Below the pieces are notes generated by a model. The model saw only the letters and a list, made by a program, of their open reading frames with translations, was not told the DNA's origin and did not search any database. Position numbers and translations under genes: made by a program. Positions 26,004-36,455 of a stretch of DNA of 64,000 bases are shown piece after piece. The stretch is from Ensifer sp. MPMI2T. Lineage in GTDB: Bacteria; Pseudomonadota; Alphaproteobacteria; Rhizobiales; Rhizobiaceae. The stretch covers positions 62,001 through 126,000 of the forward strand of contig NZ_SRXN01000003.1 of the NCBI RefSeq assembly GCF_004827385.1, read 5' to 3'. Position 1 is the first letter of the stretch. Each line of letters begins with the position of its first letter.

Positions 26004-27989
26004 ATGTCCAAGCTGTTCCAACACCTGTTCTCACCCATCGAGCTAGGTGGCCACACCTTAAAAAACAGGATCGTGTTCGGTGCCCATACGGCGAACATGG
26101 CCGAAGGCGGCCTTCCGACCGAGCGGCATGCGGCGTACTACGCCGAGCGGGCGATCGGCGGGGCAGCCATGATCGTTGTGGAACCGATGCCGGTCCATCC
26201 GGCCGCCGTGCTCACTCGGGGGAACTTTCGCCCCTCGGACGACAGTGTGGTCCCGCATTTCAGAAAGGTTGCCGCCGCTATCAAGGACAATGGCGCTGTC
26301 GCCATCCAGCAGCTCTATCATGTCGGCGCTCACGGCGATTCGGACAATTCCTTTCACCCGCATTGGTCGCCGTCAGGTCTTCCGAGCTATCATGACAGTG
26401 ATGGCTCGCATCCGATGAGCGAGGCGGAGATCTGGGAAACGATCGACGGCTTCGTCCAGGCGGCACGCCGGTGCCAAGTGGCGGGCTTCGACGGCGTCGA
26501 AGTCTGGGCCGCCTATCTCGGCATGGTCGATCAATTCTGGACGCCCTGGTCGAATCGCCGGGATGACGATTGGGGCGGCTCTCTGGAAAACCGCACGCGA
26601 ATGTCACGAGAGATCCTCACGCGGATCCGGGCAATCTGCGGTACGGATTTCATTGTCGGCCTCGCGGTGAGCGACGAACCGGATCACAGCGTCGCGCTCT
26701 CCAGAGGCGAGCTTGCCGAAATCGTCGGCATGCATGACAAACTGGGGCTGATCGACTACGTCACGTGCGGGTCCGGCGGCTATCTGGACTTCCACAAGCT
26801 GATGCCGACCTTCCTCTACCCGGAAAAACTCGGGGCGGACCTATCGGCGACGCTCAAGCGAACCGTTAGGAAGGCGCTGGTCATTGCCGAAAGCCACATC
26901 AGGACGCCTGCGAACGCCGAGACGGTGCTCGGTGAAGGTGCCGCGGACCTGGTGTCCATCGTTCGCGGCCAGATCGCCGACCCGCATCTCGCTCGAAAGG
27001 CAGGCGAAAATCGCCCGGACGAGATCAGGGGCTGCATTTCCTGCAATCAGATGTGTTGGGGCCGGCGGTCGCGTGACTACTGGATAAGCTGTCTTATCAA
27101 CCCGTCTGCCGGACGGGAATTCGAATGGGGCGGCGATCGCTTCGCGCCGGCGACAGAGCCCAAGAAAGTTCTGGTCGTCGGTGGAGGGCCGGCAGGTTTG
27201 GAGGCGGCGCGGGTCGCCGCGGAGCGAGGTCACGAGGTTGTCCTCGTGGAGGCCTCCAGCCGATTGGGCGGCAACTTCCTTCTCGCCGGCATGCAGCCGC
27301 GCCGGGCGCAGATCCTCGATCTCCTAGAATGGTATGAGCGGCAACTGGCGAAGCTCAAGGTCGATGTACGCCTCAACTGTTATGTGGAGGCGTCGGAGAT
27401 TGGGGACTATGGCGCCGACGTCGTGATCGCCGCAACCGGCTCCTACTCGCCCGAAACAGGATTTCAGAAGGCTCTGCCGGCACTCGAGACGCTGCCTGGA
27501 ATCAAGAAGGGCAATGTCTTCACGGTAGAGGCGGTGATGGCGCGTCAGGTGAGACCGGGAAGGCGCGTTCTCCTATTGGACGAAGGCGGCGGCTGGCGAG
27601 GCTGCGGCACGGCCTGGAAACTTGCCGAAGACGGCCACACGGTTACGATCCTTTCGCCGGACCCTCTTGTTGGCAAGGAACTCCAGCGCACGGCGGCGGA
27701 TGTGCCCCTTCGGCGCATCCTGAGGAAGCTCGGCGTCAACTGGCTGCTCGAGGTCAGCATACTCGAATGGCACGGCAACGGAGCCACGCTGCTCGACCAC
27801 AACACGGGGGAACGGATTTTCGTAGCGGGCGACTGTCTTGTGCTCGCTACGACAAACATGCCGGCAAACTGGCTGGCGGAAGAATTGCTGGCGGCCGGTC
27901 GACCGGTCGTGCAGATCGGCGATTGCGCGGCACCTCGACAGGCTCCCTATGCGTTCTATGAGGGCAGGAAGGCCGCATTGGAGCTGTGA
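26004..27989 (+). CDS. OYE-like NADH:flavin oxidoreductase with FAD half (TMADH/StcD superfamily)
   Basis: 661 residues: an FMN TIM barrel with the sugar-barrel motifs VAAIKDNGAVAIQQLYHVGAHGD and WGGSLENRTR, then an FAD/NAD(P) half (VLVVGGGPAGLEAARVAAERG). The iron-sulfur cysteines are complete: CISCNQMC and a fourth in YWISC. It is thus a second, distinct member next to the StcD-like protein. ATG 26004 follows GGAG. It should oxidatively demethylate or reduce an N-methyl or enone intermediate. The start of the Ldh2-type gene overlaps its stop (TGATG). It may handle the second methyl group or another amine. Confidence 0.82.
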   Translation: MSKLFQHLFSPIELGGHTLKNRIVFGAHTANMAEGGLPTERHAAYYAERAIGGAAMIVVEPMPVHPAAVLTRGNFRPSDDSVVPHFRKVAAAIKDNGAVAIQQLYHVGAHGDSDNSFHPHWSPSGLPSYHDSDGSHPMSEAEIWETIDGFVQAARRCQVAGFDGVEVWAAYLGMVDQFWTPWSNRRDDDWGGSLENRTRMSREILTRIRAICGTDFIVGLAVSDEPDHSVALSRGELAEIVGMHDKLGLIDYVTCGSGGYLDFHKLMPTFLYPEKLGADLSATLKRTVRKALVIAESHIRTPANAETVLGEGAADLVSIVRGQIADPHLARKAGENRPDEIRGCISCNQMCWGRRSRDYWISCLINPSAGREFEWGGDRFAPATEPKKVLVVGGGPAGLEAARVAAERGHEVVLVEASSRLGGNFLLAGMQPRRAQILDLLEWYERQLAKLKVDVRLNCYVEASEIGDYGADVVIAATGSYSPETGFQKALPALETLPGIKKGNVFTVEAVMARQVRPGRRVLLLDEGGGWRGCGTAWKLAEDGHTVTILSPDPLVGKELQRTAADVPLRRILRKLGVNWLLEVSILEWHGNGATLLDHNTGERIFVAGDCLVLATTNMPANWLAEELLAAGRPVVQIGDCAAPRQAPYAFYEGRKAALEL

Positions 27990-28990
27990 TGGCAGACGAA
28001 ATCGAGACGTTGTCGGTTGCCGAAATCCGGCGCATTGCCACCGACGCCTGTTTGGCATGTGGGGCAACTGCCGCGATGGCGAAGTCGCTCGTCGATGCGA
28101 CCCTGTCCGCCGCCTGGCATGGGCGCCCGGAGGTGGGATTTCCCCATTTCCTCGACTATCTCCAAAGTCTGCGCGAGGGCCGCATCGACGGACAAGCGAA
28201 ACCACCCATCGATCATCCGCTGCCGGCGTTCATTCATGCCGATGCGAGGGGCGGCATAGCGCAGCTCGGTTTCGATCTCGTCTTCGATGATCTGGTCAAG
28301 CGGGGGCGGACCCTCGGCATCGCGATCTTCACGCAGAGGAACAGCTATACCGCCGGCGAGCTTGGCTACTATGTTCGACGGCTGGCCGGGCACGGCCTGC
28401 TGTCGATCGCCTTTGCGAACGCTCACGCGATGATGACCGCCGCCGTGGGCGGGAAGCCAGTGTTCGGCACGAACCCGCTCGCTTTCGGCGCGCCCTTGCC
28501 GCCGCCACAGGCGCCTCTGGTTATCGACCAGGCGGCCAGCGCGACGGCCTTCGTGAACATCGTTCGGGCGGCGGCGGAGAAAGCCTCCATTCCCGAGGGA
28601 TGGGCCATCGACAATGACGGTGCGCCGACCACTGATCCGGCAAAAGCGATGCTCGGCGCATTGCTGCCGTTCGGCGGTTATAAGGGGGCGAATATCGGCC
28701 TCATGGTGGAAATTCTGTCAGCGGGCCTTTCCGGGGCTTTGTGGTCTCTGGAGGCGGGAAACTTTCGCTCCGGCGACCAGTGCCCCAATACGGGGCTGAC
28801 GGTCATTGCGATTTCGCCGATGGCCACGGATCCTGATTTTGCGGATCATGCGGGGGATCATCTTCGCCGGCTGGCGGAGCTCGGGGTGCATATCCCAGGC
28901 AATACTAAGCGCCGTAATCCGCCGGAGGAATGGGAGAACGTCGAGATCGAAGCCGCAGTCCTGGCTTCGATCCGTGAATTCCTTCGGTGA
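27989..28990 (+). CDS. Ldh2-family oxidoreductase (malate/lactate or pyrroline-2-carboxylate reductase type)
   Basis: 333 residues of the malate/L-sulfolactate dehydrogenase superfamily (not Rossmann). Family features include the active-site HADARGGIAQLGFD, KRGRTLGIAIFTQRNSYTAGELGYYVRRLA, GTNPLAFGAPLP and PFGGYKGANIGLMVEIL. Members reduce 2-keto acids or cyclic imino acids such as pyrroline-2-carboxylate with NAD(P)H. Its ATG overlaps the flavoprotein stop. In this operon an imino acid from hydroxyproline- or proline-betaine breakdown is the likely substrate, complementing the ProC-like enzyme. Lactate or malate specificity cannot be ruled out. Confidence 0.8.
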   Translation: MADEIETLSVAEIRRIATDACLACGATAAMAKSLVDATLSAAWHGRPEVGFPHFLDYLQSLREGRIDGQAKPPIDHPLPAFIHADARGGIAQLGFDLVFDDLVKRGRTLGIAIFTQRNSYTAGELGYYVRRLAGHGLLSIAFANAHAMMTAAVGGKPVFGTNPLAFGAPLPPPQAPLVIDQAASATAFVNIVRAAAEKASIPEGWAIDNDGAPTTDPAKAMLGALLPFGGYKGANIGLMVEILSAGLSGALWSLEAGNFRSGDQCPNTGLTVIAISPMATDPDFADHAGDHLRRLAELGVHIPGNTKRRNPPEEWENVEIEAAVLASIREFLR

Positions 28991-29070
28991 TTTGCCGTTC
29001 TTCAACCGGATGACACGCCGATTTCGCCGCTCCGGACGGGCTTGATCCAGGAGGCGGCGGATCGTGCGCG

Positions 29071-30132
29071 CTAGATCTCGACGCTGACGCGGCCCAACGG
29101 CTTGGAGCAGCAGGCGAGGATATAGCCGTCCTCGATATCCTCGTCGGTGATGCCGCCATTGTGCACCATATGGACCTGGCCGTCGGTCTTGCGGACCTTG
29201 CAGGTGCCGCAGATCCCCATCGAACAACCCGAGGGGATCACCAGTCCCGCGACCTTGGCGGACGCCAGGATCGTGTCCGTCTCGTTGCATTTAGCGGTAA
29301 TGCCGGAGAGGGCGAACTCGATCTCGGCTTGGTTCTGTTCTTGGGGAACCACATCCTCGGGAACGTCCTCGGCATGCGCGGGCTCCGCGGTGAAACTCTC
29401 CTGATGGTAGCGGTTCATGTCGAAGCCGAGACCGGCAAGCGCCTCGCGTACCGCTCGCATGAAGGGTTCGGGGCCGCAGCAGAACACCTCGCGTTCCAGG
29501 TAATCCTGCGCCATCAAGCCGAGCATAATCTGGTTGAACATTCCCCGATAGCCGCTCCAGGGCCGGAAGGGATCGGGCTCTTCGACAACCCATTTCAGGT
29601 CGATGCCGACGATGCGCGACGCCATGAGCTCCATCCTGTCACGCAAGATGATTTCGGAGGGACGGCGCGCGCAATTGATGAAAACAATGTCCGGTTCGCG
29701 CCCGGAATCGTAAAGCCACGTGGTCATCGCCACCATCGGTGTGATGCCGGAGCCGGCCGAGATGAAGAGGTACTTCTCGGCCGGGTGATGGGCGATCGAG
29801 AATTTTCCCGCTGGCCCTATGGCCTTCAGACGCATGCCTTTATGCAGATTGTCGAGCATCCATCTGGTTCCGACGGATCCCTCTTGCGCCTTGACGGTGA
29901 TCGTGAGCGCCGTCGGCCGCGAGGGCGAGGACGAGATCGTGTATGTGCGATAGAGCGGCCCGCCGGGCACGGGCAACTTCAGCGTGACGAACTGTCCCGG
30001 ATCATGGTTGAACAGCGCGCCTGACGGGCTCTGGAAGCTGAAGGTTACGACATTCGGCGCTTCTGGCGTGCGGGTGACGCATTCGAGTTCTTCCGCGTCA
30101 TTCCAGAAGGCGAGATTTTTGAATGCGCTCAT
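29071..30132 (-). CDS. Flavin/[2Fe-2S] reductase of a Rieske oxygenase (GbcB type)
   Basis: 353 residues. The ferredoxin reductase half has FAD motif RTYTISSS, GSGITPM and CCGPEPFMRAVREAL. The C-terminal plant-type ferredoxin (about 265-353) has C-x4-C-x2-C (CSMGICGTC) and a last Cys in YILACCSKP. It passes electrons from NAD(P)H through FAD to the Rieske oxygenase encoded four bases upstream on the same strand. This pair is the layout of glycine betaine monooxygenase GbcAB and of stachydrine demethylases. Confidence 0.9.
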   Translation of the reverse strand: MSAFKNLAFWNDAEELECVTRTPEAPNVVTFSFQSPSGALFNHDPGQFVTLKLPVPGGPLYRTYTISSSPSRPTALTITVKAQEGSVGTRWMLDNLHKGMRLKAIGPAGKFSIAHHPAEKYLFISAGSGITPMVAMTTWLYDSGREPDIVFINCARRPSEIILRDRMELMASRIVGIDLKWVVEEPDPFRPWSGYRGMFNQIMLGLMAQDYLEREVFCCGPEPFMRAVREALAGLGFDMNRYHQESFTAEPAHAEDVPEDVVPQEQNQAEIEFALSGITAKCNETDTILASAKVAGLVIPSGCSMGICGTCKVRKTDGQVHMVHNGGITDEDIEDGYILACCSKPLGRVSVEI

Positions 30133-30136
30133 CCCC

Positions 30137-31453
<1,317 letters not shown>

Positions 31454-31461
31454 TCATGATG

Positions 31462-31478
31462 GATTAGTTTAACTAATC
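31462..31478. promoter_or_regulatory. Palindromic operator candidate between Rieske and lysR genes
   Basis: Perfect 17-bp palindrome GATTAGTT-T-AACTAATC, flanked by TCATGA on both sides, in the 157-base divergent region. Its placement about 55 bases before the lysR start fits a LysR-type site controlling both genes. Binding is inferred. Confidence 0.6.
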
Positions 31479-31532
31479 TCATGAGCTCTGCGAGCGGTGT
31501 TCTGACAACGTGTGCTTTCTAAGAGACCCCCC

Positions 31533-32411
31533 ATGCCGAGGCCCTACGATCTCTCCTCCATGACCGCTCTCATCTGCTTCGAGGCGGCTGCCCGCAATGC
31601 GAGCTTCAAGAAAGCCGCTCAGGAAATGAATGTGACGCCTGCGGCCGTCAGCCACCAGATCAAAGCGCTCGAGACAGATCTCGGCTGCAGCCTGTTCCTG
31701 CGCCGCAGCCGCGGGGTTGAGCTCACGGAAAAAGGGGCGCTTTTGTTCCTGGCGATCCAGCGTGGATTCGAGACGATTTCAGACGCCGTCACGCAGATAC
31801 GCGATCGCCCGGAAACAGTTGACGTGACGATTCGGACGACCACGGCGGTCAGTTCACTATGGCTCACGCCGAAGATTTCAGCTTTCTGGAAAATCCATCC
31901 CAACATTACCGTCTCGCAGATCACCAGCGACGTCCCCGGCATGACCGGTCGCTGCGACGTGAGTATCCACTACGGCAATCCGCAGGAGAACGGCGTCGAA
32001 TACCGCAAGCTCTTTCAGGATCGCATCGTCGCGCTCGGCACACCAGCTTTCGCCGCGCAGTACGGCATCAGCCGCGTCGAGGATTTGCTCAAGGCGCCCC
32101 TGATCCATATGAGCAACGAGGAAAACGGCTGGACCACCTGGGCCGATTGGTTCTCGGCGCTGGGCCGTCCCCTTCCGAAGGGCCGCAACTTCTATGTGAA
32201 CAATTATATGATCGCGCTTCAGGCCGCTCAGGACGATGTCGGGGCAGTGCTCGGCTGGGACGGTCTGGTAGAAGGTCTGATGCGGGAAGGGCGGCTTGTG
32301 CAGCTTGTGACCGACAGCGTTCCCTCACCAGTGCCTTTCCATCTGAAGATCCATCCCAAGGCGACGTCGAAGGCTCGCCTGTTTGCGGACTGGCTCGTCA
32401 AAGCGGCCTAG
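31533..32411 (+). CDS. LysR-family regulator (GcvA-like) of the Rieske oxygenase unit
   Basis: 292 residues. N-terminal HTH: ALICFEAAARNASFKKAAQEMNVTPAAVSHQIKALE; the rest is a GcvA-type effector domain (LWLTPKISAFWKIHPNITV, VSIHYGN, ENGWTTWADWF). It probably activates the divergent betaine demethylase when the betaine or its product binds. An in-frame GTG at 31512 is an alternative start; ATG 31533 fits the family better. Its TAG stop overlaps the TAG of the convergent kdgF gene in a shared CTAG. Confidence 0.88.
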   Translation: MPRPYDLSSMTALICFEAAARNASFKKAAQEMNVTPAAVSHQIKALETDLGCSLFLRRSRGVELTEKGALLFLAIQRGFETISDAVTQIRDRPETVDVTIRTTTAVSSLWLTPKISAFWKIHPNITVSQITSDVPGMTGRCDVSIHYGNPQENGVEYRKLFQDRIVALGTPAFAAQYGISRVEDLLKAPLIHMSNEENGWTTWADWFSALGRPLPKGRNFYVNNYMIALQAAQDDVGAVLGWDGLVEGLMREGRLVQLVTDSVPSPVPFHLKIHPKATSKARLFADWLVKAA

Positions 32412-32746
32412 CCGGTCAGGAAATCGGCGCGATGCGGCGTGAAGCTGTCAATGAGCCGGCCTGCCTCCAGCGCCATGACGCCATGGACCACGCCCGACGG
32501 TGCGATGAAGCTGTCGCCGGCGGAAAGTACCGCGCTATGCGCGCCGACAGTGACTTCGAACCTGCCTTCCGCCACATAGCTCGCCTGAACGTGCGGGTGT
32601 GAATGCGGTGCGCCGATGCCGCCTTTTTCGAAGGCGAATTCGACCATCATCAGCTCGTCCGTGTGCAGGATCACCCGGCGGCGGTTGCCCTGTCCGAGAT
32701 CGATCCATTCACCTTCGTTGCCACGGGCGAAAAGTTTCGTGTCCAT
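32408..32746 (-). CDS. kdgF: Cupin protein KdgF (unsaturated uronate ring opening)
   Basis: Single-domain cupin of 112 residues. DELMMVEFAFEKGGIGAPHSHPHVQASYV and FIAPSGVVHGVMALEAGRLIDSFTPHRADFL closely follow KdgF, with metal ligands in HSHPHVQ and a later histidine. KdgF converts 4,5-unsaturated galacturonate, released from pectin by lyases, to 5-keto-4-deoxyuronate. ATG 32746 has GAGGAG upstream. It closes the kduI-kduD-kdgF run, ten bases after kduD. Confidence 0.88.
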   Translation of the reverse strand: MDTKLFARGNEGEWIDLGQGNRRRVILHTDELMMVEFAFEKGGIGAPHSHPHVQASYVAEGRFEVTVGAHSAVLSAGDSFIAPSGVVHGVMALEAGRLIDSFTPHRADFLTG

Positions 32747-32756
32747 TATCGTCTCC

Positions 32757-33521
32757 TCATCGCGCGAGCCAGCCGCCATCCACCGGAATGACGGCGCCAT
32801 GCATATAGTCCGAGGCCGGGGCGAGCAGGAACACCGTCGCATCGCCGATGTCATCCGGCGTGCCCCAGCGGCCGGCCGGAATGCGCTCCAGAATGGCGGC
32901 ACTGCGCTTGGCATCGGCGCGGAGCGCCTCGGTATTGTTGGTGACGATATAGCCGGGCGCCACCGCATTCACATTGATACCCTTCGCAGCCCATTCGCAG
33001 GCGAGAATCCTCGTAATGCCTAGCGCGCCGTGTTTGGATGCCGTGTAGGAAGCGACGCGTATGCCGCCCTGGAAGGAAAGCAGCGAAGCGATATTGACGA
33101 TCTTGCCTCGTCTTCCCTCGGCAAGCAGGCGGCGGCCGTAGGACTGGCTCAGGAAAAACAACGATCTGAGATTAATGTCGATCACGTCGTCCCAGTCGAC
33201 CTCGGAGAGATCTGTCGCGTCGGCGCGGCGGATGATCCCGGCATTGTTGACCAGGCCGTCCAGCGGACCATGCTCGTTCCACAATCCGTCAATCAGCGAG
33301 CGGATCGCTTCCCGGTCCGAAAGGTCGGCATTGGCGGCAACGAAGCTTCCGCCAGCTTCAGCGACCTTTCCCGCGGTCTCGTCCATGGAGGAACGACCGA
33401 CGCCGATCACTGTGCCACCGGCGCGCGCGATCGCGACCGCAATTCCCTGCCCGATGCCGGTATTGGCACCGGTGACGACGATGCGGCGTCCGGCAAGGCT
33501 GAACGCGGATGGTACGCTCAT
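32757..33521 (-). CDS. kduD: 2-dehydro-3-deoxy-D-gluconate 5-dehydrogenase (SDR, KduD)
   Basis: Short-chain dehydrogenase of 254 residues. TGANTGIGQGIA, NNAGIIRRADATDLSE, NIASLLSFQGGIRVASYTASKHG and VAPGYIVTNNTEALRADAKRS are nearly diagnostic of KduD. It reduces 2,5-diketo-3-deoxygluconate to KDG, following KduI. Its start overlaps the kduI stop as ATGA. KDG kinase and KDPG aldolase are not in this window. Confidence 0.92.
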   Translation of the reverse strand: MSVPSAFSLAGRRIVVTGANTGIGQGIAVAIARAGGTVIGVGRSSMDETAGKVAEAGGSFVAANADLSDREAIRSLIDGLWNEHGPLDGLVNNAGIIRRADATDLSEVDWDDVIDINLRSLFFLSQSYGRRLLAEGRRGKIVNIASLLSFQGGIRVASYTASKHGALGITRILACEWAAKGINVNAVAPGYIVTNNTEALRADAKRSAAILERIPAGRWGTPDDIGDATVFLLAPASDYMHGAVIPVDGGWLAR

Positions 33522-34366
33522 CTGAGTGCCTCCATCGGCACCATGTCCACATCGGTGTAATCGACATTGTCGCCTGCCATCGCCCAGATGAAGGCGTAGC
33601 TCGACGTTCCGCAGCCGGAATGAATGGACCAGGGCGGCGAAAGCACCGCCTCCTCCTTCGCCATCACGATATGGCGCGTTTCAGTCGGCTCGCCCATGAG
33701 ATGCAGAACGCGCGCGCCGTCAGCGAGGTCGAAATAGAGATAGGCTTCCATGCGCCGGTCATGCACGTGGCAGGGCATGGTGTTCCAGACCGACCCTGGA
33801 GCAAGCTGCGTCATGCCGACAACGAGCTGGCAGGTCTTCACGCCTTCCGGGTGAATGAACTGGAAGATCGAGCGTTCGTTCGAGGTGGCGGCGCTGCCGA
33901 GATCGAGGCGCTTGGCATCGCCGATGCGGATATGGCGGCTCGGCAGCGCCTGGTGAGCAGGCGCACTAAGCAGGTAGAATTTGGCAGGCGCCGCCGGGTC
34001 TTCGGACGAGAAGGTAACCTCCTCGCCCAATCCGGCATAAGCCATGTCGCGCGGTTCAAGGCGGAAACTCTCGCCCTTCATCTCGACGCGACCTGGACCG
34101 CCGATATTGACCGCAATCAGCTCGCGCCGGTCGAGAAAGCGGGGCGTGCCGGTCGGGCGGATGGTCTCGAGCGCCAGAGGCCCATCTACCGGCATCGCGC
34201 CGCCGACGATCATGCGGTCGTAGTGGCTGTAGGTGAGCGCGATGCGACCCGGTCGGAACAGCTCTGAAATGTGAAAGTTGGCGCGCAACGCATCGGTGTC
34301 CATGCGCGCGGCCGCGGCCGGGTCGACGGCGTGACGGATGGTGTAGTCGATATGGCTTGCGGTCAT
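33518..34366 (-). CDS. kduI: 5-dehydro-4-deoxy-D-glucuronate isomerase (KduI)
   Basis: 282 residues, the standard KduI length. Typical features: LRANFHISELFRPGRIALTYSHYDRMIVGGAMP near the start and the zinc site NTMPCHVHDRRMEAYLYFDL. SPPWSIHSGCGTSSYAFIWAMAGDN ends the core. It isomerises 5-keto-4-deoxyuronate to 2,5-diketo-3-deoxygluconate. The ATG at 34366 was chosen by homology; the frame continues a little upstream into the GntR gene end. It overlaps kduD by four bases. Confidence 0.93.
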   Translation of the reverse strand: MTASHIDYTIRHAVDPAAAARMDTDALRANFHISELFRPGRIALTYSHYDRMIVGGAMPVDGPLALETIRPTGTPRFLDRRELIAVNIGGPGRVEMKGESFRLEPRDMAYAGLGEEVTFSSEDPAAPAKFYLLSAPAHQALPSRHIRIGDAKRLDLGSAATSNERSIFQFIHPEGVKTCQLVVGMTQLAPGSVWNTMPCHVHDRRMEAYLYFDLADGARVLHLMGEPTETRHIVMAKEEAVLSPPWSIHSGCGTSSYAFIWAMAGDNVDYTDVDMVPMEALR

Positions 34367-34398
34367 CGGCTCACTGTCCTCGAGTTGGAGAAAGGAAA

Positions 34399-35160
34399 TC
34401 AAACCCTGCGTTTCGCCGTGCCCCACTCGGCCTGCTGTCCGCTCAGCCGGGCGCGATAACGTTCCTGGCTGGCGGTCAGATGGGCGCGCATGGCGGCGCG
34501 GGCAGCTTCGGGGTCACTGGCGGAAATCGCCTTCAGGATCGCCAGGTGCTCGCGCTGCAGGCTTTCCTGATATTCGCGCGACAGCACGCTGTCCGTGCCC
34601 CAGGGCGAGGCGATGTCGCAGGGGATCGCCCGCGTGCCGAGCGCATCGAGAACTTCGACATAGTAGGGATTGTTGGTGGCAGCCGCGATCGCCCGGTGGA
34701 AGGCGAAGTCGCTCTTGCCGGTTGCTTCGCCGCGCTCGAGCAGGCGGTCGAACTCGAAGAAGGCCTCCTGGATCTGCGCTTCCTGGGCGGCGTTGCGTCG
34801 GAGCGCGGCAAGACCCGCGCTTTCGATCTCGAGCCCCATTCGCACCTCGATCACGTTCAGCGCGTGGGAGATCTTGTTGCCGACCTCGAGACTGATCGAG
34901 CCGAAGGCGAGCGTCGGGTGGTCCTTGACGAAGACGCCGGCGCCCTGCCGCGGCTCAACCAGGCCATCGGCGGCCAAGGTCGCTATCGCCTCGCGGACCA
35001 CCGTGCGGCTGACGCCGAAGAACTCGCTCATCCGGCTTTCCGTCGGCAGCTTCTGGCCGGGCGGGATCTCGCCTTTCAGAACCTGCTCCCGGATCGCGCT
35101 CGCGACGCGCTCGGAAAGCTTCGGTTTGCGCTCGATCTTCAAGTCGGCGGTTAAATTCAT
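34399..35160 (-). CDS. GntR-family regulator, FadR/FCD subfamily, of the uronate block
   Basis: 253 residues. Winged helix: KLSERVASAIREQVLKGEIPPGQKLPTESRMSEFFGVSRTVVREAI...GAGVFV. FCD domain: EVRMGLEIESAGLAALRR, DFAFHRAIAAATNNPYYVEVLDALGTRAIP and HLAILKAI. It is embedded between the TRAP genes and kduI on the same strand, so it is probably part of the operon it controls. Likely effector is a uronate or KDG. A candidate operator pair lies at 38485-38509 in front of the whole operon. It is clearly a paralogue of the glucarate-block regulator. Confidence 0.88.
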   Translation of the reverse strand: MNLTADLKIERKPKLSERVASAIREQVLKGEIPPGQKLPTESRMSEFFGVSRTVVREAIATLAADGLVEPRQGAGVFVKDHPTLAFGSISLEVGNKISHALNVIEVRMGLEIESAGLAALRRNAAQEAQIQEAFFEFDRLLERGEATGKSDFAFHRAIAAATNNPYYVEVLDALGTRAIPCDIASPWGTDSVLSREYQESLQREHLAILKAISASDPEAARAAMRAHLTASQERYRARLSGQQAEWGTAKRRV

Positions 35161-35167
35161 GACGCTG

Positions 35168-36451
35168 TCACCCCTTGAACACGCTCGGCAGCCAGAGAGA
35201 AAGGGCCGGAACGTAGGTGACGAGCCCAAGGACGACCAACCCCGCCAGGTAGAAAGGCCAGATGCTGCGCATCGCCTCCCAGACGGAGATTCTTCCGACC
35301 GCACAGGCGACGAACTGCACGGCGCCAACGGGTGGCGTGTTGAGCCCGATGCCGAAGTTCAGGATCATGATCACCCCGAAATGAACCGGATCGACGCCAT
35401 AGGCCATCGCCACCGGCAGGAAGATCGGAGTGCAGATGATGATGGTCGGCCCCATGTCCATGAAGGTGCCGAGAAAGAGCATCAGGACGTTGATCAGCAG
35501 GAGCACGATGATCGGATTGTCCGAGATCGTGTTCATCCAGTCGATCAGCGCGGCCGGCACCCTGAGGAAGGCCATCAGCCAGGAGAAGGCCGCGGCCATG
35601 CCGATGATGAGCAGGACCATGGCCGTGGTGCGCACGGCGCCGAAGGTGGCGTGGACGAAATCCTGCCAGGTCATCTGGCGATAGACGAAGACGGTTACCG
35701 CGAGAGCATAGAGAACGGCGATGCAGGAACTCTCGGTTGCCGTGAATACACCGGAGCGGACGCCGCCGAAGATGATGCCGATGAGCAGCAGGCCGGGAAT
35801 CGAGACCAGCAGGTAACGGCCGACCCTGCCAAACCCGGGAAAAATCTCTGTGGGATAGCCGCGCCGGCGCGCCACGAAATAGGCGGTCATCATCAGTGCA
35901 GCCGCATAGAGGAGACCGGGAAGGATACCGGCGGTGAAAAGATCTGCGATCGAGATCTTGCCGCCCGCCGAGATCGAATAGATGATCATGTTGTGCGATG
36001 GGGGCAGCATCAGTGCAATCAATGCCGCCATGGAGGTGACGTTGACCGCATAGTCGGTGCCGTAGCCGCGCTCCTTCATCTGCGGGATCATGAGCCCGCC
36101 GACCGCCGCGGCTTCCGCTACCGCCGAACCGGAAATGCCGCCGAAGAGCGTCGCGGTGACGATGTTGACCTGCCCCAGCCCGCCGCGGATATGCCCGACC
36201 AGCGAGGCGGCGAAGGCAACGATCTTCTGCGCGATGCCGCCGCGCACCATCAGGTCGCCGGCATATATGAAGAAGGGGATGGCGAGCAGCGAAAACACGC
36301 TCATGCCGGAATTCAGCCGCTGGAAGATCACCAGCGGCGGCAGCCCCAGATAGAGCACGGTCGCGAAGGACGCAACGCCGAGGCAGAAGGCGATCGGCGT
36401 GCCGATCAGCATCAGCAGCGTGAATACGCCGAAGAGGATCATCATATCCAT
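35168..36451 (-). CDS. TRAP transporter large permease (DctM family), uronate block
   Basis: 427 residues, the usual DctM length, with about twelve membrane segments. Signatures: IPFFIYAGDLMVRGGIAQKIVAFAASLVGHIRGGLGQVNIV, ATLFGGISGSAVAEAAAVG and LMLPPSHNMIIYS. It imports its substrate with sodium together with dctQ and dctP. It shares little beyond family motifs with the TRAP permease at 2561-3967. The operon suggests galacturonate, glucuronate or unsaturated oligogalacturonides. Confidence 0.92.
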   Translation of the reverse strand: MDMMILFGVFTLLMLIGTPIAFCLGVASFATVLYLGLPPLVIFQRLNSGMSVFSLLAIPFFIYAGDLMVRGGIAQKIVAFAASLVGHIRGGLGQVNIVTATLFGGISGSAVAEAAAVGGLMIPQMKERGYGTDYAVNVTSMAALIALMLPPSHNMIIYSISAGGKISIADLFTAGILPGLLYAAALMMTAYFVARRRGYPTEIFPGFGRVGRYLLVSIPGLLLIGIIFGGVRSGVFTATESSCIAVLYALAVTVFVYRQMTWQDFVHATFGAVRTTAMVLLIIGMAAAFSWLMAFLRVPAALIDWMNTISDNPIIVLLLINVLMLFLGTFMDMGPTIIICTPIFLPVAMAYGVDPVHFGVIMILNFGIGLNTPPVGAVQFVACAVGRISVWEAMRSIWPFYLAGLVVLGLVTYVPALSLWLPSVFKG

Positions 36452-36455
36452 CGCA

